A DNA stretch of 64,000 bases, taken from Malania oleifera. Its lineage: Eukaryota > Streptophyta > Magnoliopsida > Santalales > Ximeniaceae. How positions within the stretch are numbered: position 1 is the stretch's first letter; each line of letters starts with the position of its first letter. Location: contig NC_080425.1 in NCBI RefSeq assembly GCF_029873635.1, forward strand, positions 38,815,390 through 38,879,389, written 5' to 3'. A program made the translations under genes and the position numbers. Under the pieces are notes generated by a model. It saw nothing but the letters and a program-made list of their open reading frames with translations. It was not told the DNA's origin and made no database searches. Of this stretch, positions 56,542 through 64,000 are shown piece after piece.

Positions 56542-58611
56542 TTAAATAAGCATACATCCTCGACTATACAGCCAATCACGAGTTAAAATGATAATTTCAG
56601 CATTATCAGGTGTAAGAGAACTACGTGACATATTTATCACTTTTCCTCCAATACTAAATGTTGATTCCGATGCAACAGTTGATATTGGAATTGATAAGAT
56701 ATCTCTTGCCATTCGATAAAGAATTGGATACCTATATTCATGACTCCTCCAAAAGTCCAAAATATCCAATTCTTTATCACAATCTACCATCCTCTCTCTA
56801 AAAACCATTTCTAGTTCTGACATTGGAGCTTCTTCATCTTCTTTAGCAAAAGCTTTAAAACCCTAAAAACAAGTATATAACAATAGAAATATAAAAATTC
56901 TATAGATGTATAATAAAAGTAAAATAAAATTTGTACTTAAAAAAAAAATCTTACTTTTAGTGTCATATCAACTGATATTGCAATAGGTGTCATATGACCA
57001 CGATCATGACTAATAGTTGCTTCAAAGGAAGGCATTTTCTTAGAAGTTGAAGGGGAGTGGTGCTTCACATACTCATCAAAAAGTGAATGCATATCACGCT
57101 GGATGTTGTTTACTCGATCTTTCCAAGACATTGGTTGCACTTCTTTTAAACAAAAAAGATACAAATTGTATCTTGAAACGAGGATCCAAAATAACAGCCA
57201 TTGCCAAAATTTTACTATAATCTGACCAGTATTTGTCAAATTTCCCTTGCATTTGAGTAGCCATATTCCTTAAAAAGACATCATCACCCAATGCCGCATT
57301 AAGTAAAGTTACTTGTACCTTCCATACTCCTTGAAAGTATAAATTTGCAGTTTGATAAGATGTCCCAGAAAAAAGATTTGTCAAGTCATAAAAAACCTTC
57401 AAGAAACTAGCAATTTTCTTAATTTCCTTCCATTCATTATCGTTTGGGCAAAACTTGAAATTCTCCTCACTAAACCTAAATTGGGAAATAGCATCTCTAT
57501 AGTATAAAGCACTTTCAAGTATCATATAAGTAGAATTCCACCTAGTAGGACAATCTTGGCGAAATCCTCTCACACGTGGCACTCTCACCTTTTCACAACA
57601 TTCATGAAATCTAAACTTTCGATGTTGTGAATGCTTCACATATTTGACATAATCTTGTATTTTGTCCACAGCGAAATGAGATAATTTTAGGCCATCTTGG
57701 ACAATGAGATTCAATATGTGAGTGCAACAGCAAACATGAAAAAATTTTCCTTCCCTTACCAAAGCATTTTTCAAGTTTAGATTAGACTTCAAATACTCTA
57801 CAAAACAATCATTGGATGTAGCATTGTCCAATGTTATGGAAAATAGTTTCTTGTCTATACCCCAATTCACCAATAAGTCCATGACTTTGTTACTAAGTGC
57901 TAGACCAATGTGTGGAGGAGGCATGCTTGAAAAACCCAATACTTTCTTCTGAAACTTCCAATTTTTATCCACAAAATGTGCAGTTAAACATAAATAGCCA
58001 TCAGTATTTAACGAAGTCCATAAGTCCGAAGTAAGAGAAATTCTACTAGAATTATTCAATAAAAGCTCATGAATGTGCTCTTTTTCCTAGAAAAAAACCC
58101 TCATAACATAAGCTTTTGCAGTATTTCGTATCACAAATTTTGTCTCTGGATTTAATTCTAAAGCCCATTCATGAATTCCTTCATACTCAACAAAAGAAAA
58201 TGGCAAATTGTGTCTCACAATTGCCATTGCCAACTTCCTATGTTGTACAACTTGATCAAGTTTTCATGTATGCAGAGACAATTTTCTATCACCTTGACTC
58301 ATTAGCATTTGTTTCAGATCATTATTTTTCTTTCCCATGCATTTTTTTGTATGACAATATAAGTTTGATATCCCAGAGTTCTTACTATGGTAGAAATATT
58401 TCTTAGGACAATACTTACATTGGGCATATTGTTTATCTCCACTTTCAATCAACTCAAAATCTGTCCAAATACTAGATGTTTTTTTCCTAGCTCTTTTTAC
58501 CTGTGGAGTTGTTTCTTTTGTAGGTTTTGTGTTTGATGAATCTGGCAACTGAACTTCTTCTTCACTCATTTCATCATTTTGATCAATTGAATTCGCTATT
58601 GACTGAGACAT
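56542..58611 (-). pseudogene. hAT transposase (BED / RICESLEEPER-like), recently broken
   Basis: Reading from ATG 58611: a BED zinc finger (CKYCPKKYFYH...HTKKC near 58420-58340), then the transposase core (SLTSDLWTSLNTDGYL near 58030; CCTHILNLIVQDGLKL near 57720; CPTRWNSTYMIL near 57550), a DUF4413-type segment, and after a phase-0 intron (56954-56863) the hAT dimerisation domain (STVASESTFSIGGKVI near 56660). It ends GCMLI at 56542. Breaks seen: TGA at 58266-58264, TAG at 58089-58087 and a frameshift near 57150. Otherwise it is open and close to the family length. Confidence 0.92.
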
Positions 58612-59960
58612 TTTTTTCCCAAATCCTTGTAATGCACTACAAAAAATTATGAAATGGGATTAAATGTTTTAGTTGACACTAAAACTTTTCAGTTAAGAAA
58701 TAATGCTAAACTTTTAATGAAATTAACCATGCACATGGTACCAAAATTTTTGGACAAAATTACCTTTAGATGTCAATTAATCAAAGTTGGTAAGCTTGCC
58801 CTTTCATAAATATATAAATTAAGTTTCTAACAAACTCAAATCTTCGTAGATATATGTCAACTATCCAACAATCAAATTTTTTTTTAAAAAAAGAAAAGAT
58901 TAGGCTTTAATAAATCTTTAAAAAAATGTGCCAATTAAATTCCCACGAATTTATCTTACGTTTGAGACTATGAGTTTCGGGTCTTAGATTTGAATTTGTA
59001 TAAATTTAGACAAAATATAATGCAAAATTGTATTAAATTTCTTACAAATCAACACAAATTCAAATTCAAGCCTAGAAATATATGCTCCCAAAAACTATTG
59101 ATATCTAAAATTATATTCACTTATTCAAGTATTCAACCCTTGGGGTTTATTATTAACGCATTTTAAGTTGGATTTGTTTTTAAGAAAGAAAAGAAAATAT
59201 AATTTTTAACTCATTAACTTGATCTCAAAAACTCTTATAAGGCACTTGTTGTTTATTTCACCCTTACCTGCTAAAATTCAAATAAGTATATTTTTCATTC
59301 TAAAGGTCACTAATTGATAATTACCTATATGACATATAAATGCAATTCATACATATTTGTGCATTTATTAGTGAGTGCATCAAAGAATTTTTAAATTTTT
59401 TTTATTGGATCATATCATGCAAGATATTAATCTTTAGTACCTGCAAGCCGAAAGGGGACGACTGGGCGAGGCCTGCAAGTGCAAACTGTAAAGGAAGACT
59501 GGGGCCTAGGCAAGGGGCAGGGCTGAGGCCGAGTGGCCGCTGGTGAGAGACGAAGATAACTGGACGTCGGTGAGGCCGCGAGTGTGAGGGAATGGTGGCT
59601 CTAGACCTGGTCTACACCGCTCGTGACTCGTGGCCGTGGCTCAGCTGTGGGTGGCAGTCAGCGACGGCAATGGGAATCACCGTCGACTCGACGTCGTGGG
59701 ATCACCGATCACTGGGATGTGGCTGCGTCCTGCGTAGCTGGAAATGGAAAGGATGAAAATGAAACCCTAATCAGGTGAGGATTTGAGACTTGGGAGGGGC
59801 AAGGCCGCGAGGGGGGCAGGGGTTGGCAGGGCTGCTTGTGGCCGTGTGGTGTGGGCCGTGTGGCTGGCGTGTGGGCTTCTGCAGTTCTGCCGCTTCTCCG
59901 TGCGTGTCTGGTGAGCGTAGGCCGGGTCGTGGGCACTGCTTTTATGGGCTGCTGGGCTTG
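58612..59960 (-). promoter_or_regulatory. hAT 5' leader: GC-rich exon and intron
   Basis: 59440-59960 is strikingly GC-rich against its surroundings. On the minus strand a donor CTTGCAG|GTACT (59441/59440) and an acceptor TTTGTAG|TGCATT (58637/58636) would remove an AT-rich 5' UTR intron of about 0.8 kb before the BED exon. Inferred from splice words only. Confidence 0.5.
58961..59092. mobile_element. foldback MITE-like element, 132 bp
   Basis: Inverted repeat with arms TTTGAGACTATGAGTTTC / GAAATATATGCTCCCAAA and TTGAATTTG / CAAATTCAA. The family wording matches 33274-33378. It lies in the inferred 5' leader intron of the hAT transposase. Confidence 0.72.
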
Positions 59961-60182
59961 AGCCTTGAGGCTTTTATGGGTTAATAATTAGTTATGAAAT
60001 TTTAAACGGTTTGGCGGATATCCGCTGGATAAAACCGACCCGACTCGCTAAGGAGGCGGATATGAAAATTAAAAACCATATTCGACTCATTTAGCAAGCG
60101 ATTGATGATAAGTCGGTTAAAATGGATTGGATGCGGGTCGGATTAACGGATTTTTATCCATTTTGCCAGGTCTAAAAGCAAC

Positions 60183-61940
60183 CTAGCAACATTACTCAAT
60201 TCAAAAATTGAAAGAAATAACAAGTGTGGAAGAATGAACCAAAAGTTATTGAAACAAAATTCAGCAACGTCCACAATCATAAATCTCAAAATAAACACAA
60301 AGAAATTGCAAACATCTAAGCTGTCAAAGTAAGAGTTAGCAAATCAAACATAGCATAGATTGGGCTCAGATTCAGCCAGCAGTTCTTGATTCTGAACAGA
60401 AATTAAAAACCAAAATTAGGAGGAAGAAGATGAAATTGGGGGGCCTCAGGTTTCTGTTGTTTTGCAAGAAGCAAGATGCAAGGTGGACTCTTGGGTGATG
60501 CTGTTTTCGGTTGGGGAGAATCCGTGAAGAGAGGAAAGAAGCCTACGAGCACTGCTATTTGGCTGGAGCAGTCTACGAACAAGGGCTCTCGGCAGCTGTT
60601 GTTTGATGGGCAAACCGCGAACCACCAGGGCTTCGGGTTGATGTTGTTCCTGCAACCCAAAAACAGGTTTGAACCCAAAATATAAATCAAAATAGAAAGA
60701 AGGAGAGGTAAAGAGGCTTCGGCATTGCTATATATTGAATCCAAAACCAGATTGAAACCAAAATAAAATGAAATAAAAATGAAAGATTAAAGGAAAAAGA
60801 AGGAGTGGGTGCTGCTATTTGGCTGGATGAGTCTGCGAACCAGCAAAAACCAATCAAATATGCTGCTTCCCTCTCATTTTCTCCCCCTCCAGCCTAATCC
60901 CACAATCGAATGGCACATGATTCCCACACTTCTCTCCTCTCCCTCAGCGCCGAGATTCTTCCCAATATGTTAGGGGCACATGCACACAACCTAAAACACC
61001 CATTCCATTGAATGGGTCCTCCTTACTTTGTGTGTGCGTGTGTGAAAATAAATTCTTGAACTTTGGAAAAGATTCATAAATTAGGTTACGTAGAAATGCA
61101 TACACTCATGCAAATAGTGAAACAAATGAAAGGGAATTTGGTTTTTTTTGTTTGGTATGACTAAATATACCAAGTAGATTGCCTGCATACCTTTAAAAAG
61201 GAATCAAGTCATTTTGTACTTCAAAAACCTTGTTTCAAAAAAAAAAAAAAAAAACTTTGAAAAGAAACCATTTGAGTGATCTTTTGCAAAATCATTGTTG
61301 AAAAACACTTGAAATCTTTAACATATCTTGAAATGTTCATTGAAAAAACCTTTAATTCTAGATTAGAAAACGAAATTTTCAATGGATTCCCTGTAAAATA
61401 AAGATTGAAAACAAGTTTTATATTTGAAAAAAAAAAACTATTTTTTCCATCCTCAAGCCACTTCATTAGTGATTGTGTTTAAAATAATTTTTACTTTATA
61501 AGAACCTGAAAATGTTATGGATTTTTAGAAGGAGAACCACAACCCAAATTGAAATCTCAATTGAAAACTTGTAGAATGACCAAAAGCCGCATCATGGGTG
61601 TATGAATCCAAGGTTTCAAAGAAAACTTTAAAAACTTTGATTGCTTTGAAAGAAAATGAATGATCATGTTTGATTTCATAAGAACTTGATTTTTTTGTAG
61701 AAAAAAAATCATAAAAACTCTAAATCGAACATAAGACTCAACCAACCACACAAAGGTGATTGTAGAAATTCAAAACAAGGCCAAATTTAGGAGAAAAGTA
61801 TGAAACAGGTGTAAAATGGAACCTTTTGGGATTTGGTGGTCAACAGCCCAGTGAAAAATTTAGAGGGTTAGTCGACTGTATGTAGCCCAATGGCTATAAT
61901 TTCAAAAATGTGCTAGTCGGTTGATCGCTTGTAGTGTATT
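60183..61940. other. repeat-like and intergenic DNA
   Basis: 60183-61000 contains two related segments (GCTATTTGGCTGGAGCAGTC at about 60558, GCTATTTGGCTGGATGAGTC at about 60813) and no supported gene. The ORFs here look incidental. 61040-61800 is AT-rich. 61855-61935 carries GTCGAC-type wording similar to the array at 46963 (GTTAGTCGACTG, GCTAGTCGGTTGATCGC). Confidence 0.45.
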
Positions 61941-63294
61941 TGTGACGTCCTAATTTTTTGTACAATTTTTTTTTCCAACAATAAATGAATTTTCACTCAT
62001 CATCCACAATATCCATAAATTGGCCACATCAACAACCCTATTACCATTCATATGACCCAACCCGCATTGGGTACCGGGTAAAAAGTTATTTTATCTATAA
62101 AACCTAACAGCAAAAGACAGTATATTCATATCATCTAGAATACAATATCCAGATTACTAACATACATATTTACACAATACTATCTCATACCCAAAAATGA
62201 TACAACCCTAGGGAATCACACCTCCCTAATCCAAACTCACCTTGTATATCAGGGTTCCGCTCCCTACTATCATAAAGCTCTATCACCTAATAGATCTCTG
62301 TTTCCTTAAAAAATTAGATAAATTGGGTGAGACACATCTTAGTAAGAAGGAATAAATTATTTACAGTGTGTGGCCATATGAGTTCAGTTATAACATGCTT
62401 TACTTTTTTTTCAAAACAACATTTTATCTGAGAAAATACACTGATATTCACATTCTTATAATCATATAGATATAAAACACAAGCTTTTATAAGCTTTAAA
62501 ATCATTTCTCAAGTTTATTCATTTCCAACACACATAATTACCCTCGAAGTTCCTGATAATAGGGAAGATTGTCTGCCCGTACAGGTAGCTTCCTTCTGCC
62601 CTAACAGGTTATACTGTTAGGAATGGCCACATCTGATACCTATCAGGGCACTCACCTTACTCAGTTAGCCCTCAGACGGAGAGTTTCACTTCGCCTCAAT
62701 TATTTATTTTATAAAACACACACTCTTTCATTTTTCATAATCATTTCCCATTTTAACTCATTACATATCTATGTATACATAAATTCACATTTATGTACTT
62801 TACATAATACATTAGATCACATAATTCCAATTCTCAACACATTCACGATTTCCATACTAAGCATACCTCCCCAACGGCATCAGTAGGAATCTCACAACAC
62901 AACTTCCATATTGAGCATACCTCCCCAGCGGCATCAGTAGGAATTTTACAACACAATTTCCATCTTGAGCATACCTCCCCAACGGCATCAGTAGGAACTT
63001 CACCACACAATTTCCATACTGAGCATACCTCCCCAATGGCATCAGTAGGAACTTCACACATATAATCTCCTTGCTGAGCATACCTCCCCAATGGCATGAG
63101 TAGAAACTTCACACACACACACACAGTCTCCATGCTGAGCATACCTCCCCAATGATATCAGTAGGAACTTCACACACACACATACACAGGGTCTCCATAC
63201 TGAGCATACCTCACCAACGACATTAGTAGGAACTTCACACACACACATATAGTCTCCATACTGAGCAGACCTCCCCAACGGCATCAGTAGGAGC

Positions 63295-63327
<33 letters not shown>

Positions 63328-64000
63328 TATCTATACTGAGCATACCTCCTTAACGGTATCAGTAGGAACTTCACACAGACACACACACACACAGTCTCCA
63401 TATTAAGCATATCTCCCCAACGACATCAGTAGGAAAGGAATACCACCCACCTGCAATTATTGTGCGATATTGGCATATCATCAATCATATTTCAGTATAT
63501 TTCAATTCAATTTAATATAAATATTCTCATCATTTTCTATGCACATTTCTTCATCTCATAATAATATATATCATATTTCACATATTTCCACATTTCCAAA
63601 AATACTCATTTTTCATGCAAATAATTTCTACTCACGTATAAATATCACATCAATCATTCTCATTTCAATATTTTTTCAGAAAATATATATCATTATATTT
63701 CACATTTTTCAACACATGTCATGTGCCACACAATTTTCATCTAATATTCATAATATGTTAATTTCACACTGCAAAGCATCACGATTTAATATTACTCAAA
63801 TGCCACACAATTTATCTAATATTTATATCATAATAAATTTTCAAGCAAAATACCATATGTTCATTTTCACATATTAATTCACACAATAATTCTAAAAATA
63901 CTGTTATAATTTATTTCCCTTACCTGACTTACTGAGAGACTCGTTAACACCCAGACTCTACGCCCTTGGCGCCCAAAACTTAAATCTTGAAATTTACATT
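61941..64000 (-). mobile_element. gypsy-type LTR, minus strand, runs off the window
   Basis: Starts TGTGACGTCCTAATTTTTTG and shares blocks with the other large LTRs (GGGTGAGACACATCTTAGTA, AGGGCACTCACCTTACTCAG, GCCCTCAGACGGAGAG). The other end is beyond 64000. Confidence 0.75.
62848..63437. repeat. ten-copy minisatellite with expanding CA tracts
   Basis: Ten units of a core AGCATACCTCCCCAACGGCA / TCAGTAGGAACTTCACA, about 54 bp in the first copies and up to about 75 bp in later ones because the unit's end grows into (CA)n. Minus-strand ORFs with repeated MPLGRYAQYG / CVCVCEVPTD are artefacts of the array. Confidence 0.93.

Larger units (their letters stand above)
55531..60174 (-). mobile_element. 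hAT transposon, almost complete
   Basis: 4644 bp, with terminal inverted repeats TAGACCTGGCAAAGCGGAT (55531-55549) and its partner at 60156-60174 (17 of 19 match). The 8-bp target duplication is AAAACAAC versus AAAGCAAC (one mismatch), the hAT length. Subterminal GCGGAT-type repeats crowd both ends (55560-55690 and 60010-60140), as in hAT transposase-binding regions. A transposase gene on the minus strand nearly fills it. Confidence 0.95.

Noticed and set aside
59580..59984. GC-rich ORFs on both strands within the hAT
   Set aside because: Pro/Arg-rich compositional frames without motif; better read as leader or promoter DNA.
60403..60744. 113-residue minus-strand ORF and overlapping plus-strand ORFs
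   Set aside because: Repeat-like region with internal duplication; no domain and no conserved codon pattern seen.
62843..63323. Three long minus-strand ORFs rich in CVCVC and MPLGRYA
   Set aside because: Translation of the CA-containing minisatellite.
62848..63437. Possible CRISPR array
   Set aside because: Regular repeats, but the spacers are CA microsatellite and the organism is a plant; it is a minisatellite.

Overview
The window is nuclear DNA from a flowering plant, most likely a eudicot. The evidence is a plant-type serine hydroxymethyltransferase gene with GT-AG introns, an AT-rich background, plant copia and gypsy retrotransposons primed by initiator-Met tRNA, plant L1 and RTE LINEs, MULE and hAT transposons, and endogenous caulimovirid (plant pararetrovirus) debris. 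The species cannot be named from sequence alone. I see no tRNA, rRNA or CRISPR.

Layout. 1-9162: a decayed Ty1/copia element (23-4662, TSD GTGGG) followed by a deletion-derivative Ty3/gypsy chromovirus (4956-9157, TSD CTTTG). 9163-13147: host intergenic DNA with a reverse-strand LTR scar, a 93-bp tandem duplication and an orphan 51-codon terminal exon (11939-12091). 13148-15955: rearranged endogenous caulimovirid, with movement-protein pieces in inverted orientation and an RT/RNase H piece on the minus strand. 15956-20873: Sirevirus-like copia internal region, then an LTR, then a second internal start. 20874-22790: two Sirevirus-type LTRs on the minus strand. 22790-25300: AT-rich DNA.

25822-44664 (minus): the one clear host gene, a four-exon SHMT of the SHM6/SHM7 (nuclear) class, predicted at 580 residues. 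Its second intron is about 14.1 kb and holds an L1 element that was itself invaded by an RTE LINE (14-bp TSD), a foldback MITE and a 2.6-kb solo gypsy LTR. Intron 1 holds a second decayed L1. The PLP lysine is present, but two histidines that normally contact PLP read as Asn and Gln.

46715-48716: a Sirevirus-like solo LTR with about 13 copies of a GTCGAC-centred repeat. 48960-55080 (minus): a MULE transposase with a plant-mobile-domain fragment, split by a solo gypsy LTR (TSD ATGAG) that was then hit twice by one miniature LTR family (TSDs GAAAT and ATTAC). 55531-60174: an almost intact hAT transposon with 19-bp TIRs and an 8-bp TSD. 61941 to the end: a reverse-strand gypsy LTR with a ten-copy minisatellite. 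Apart from SHMT and the orphan exon, all recognised coding sequence belongs to mobile or viral DNA; the insertion order can often be read from target-site duplications.
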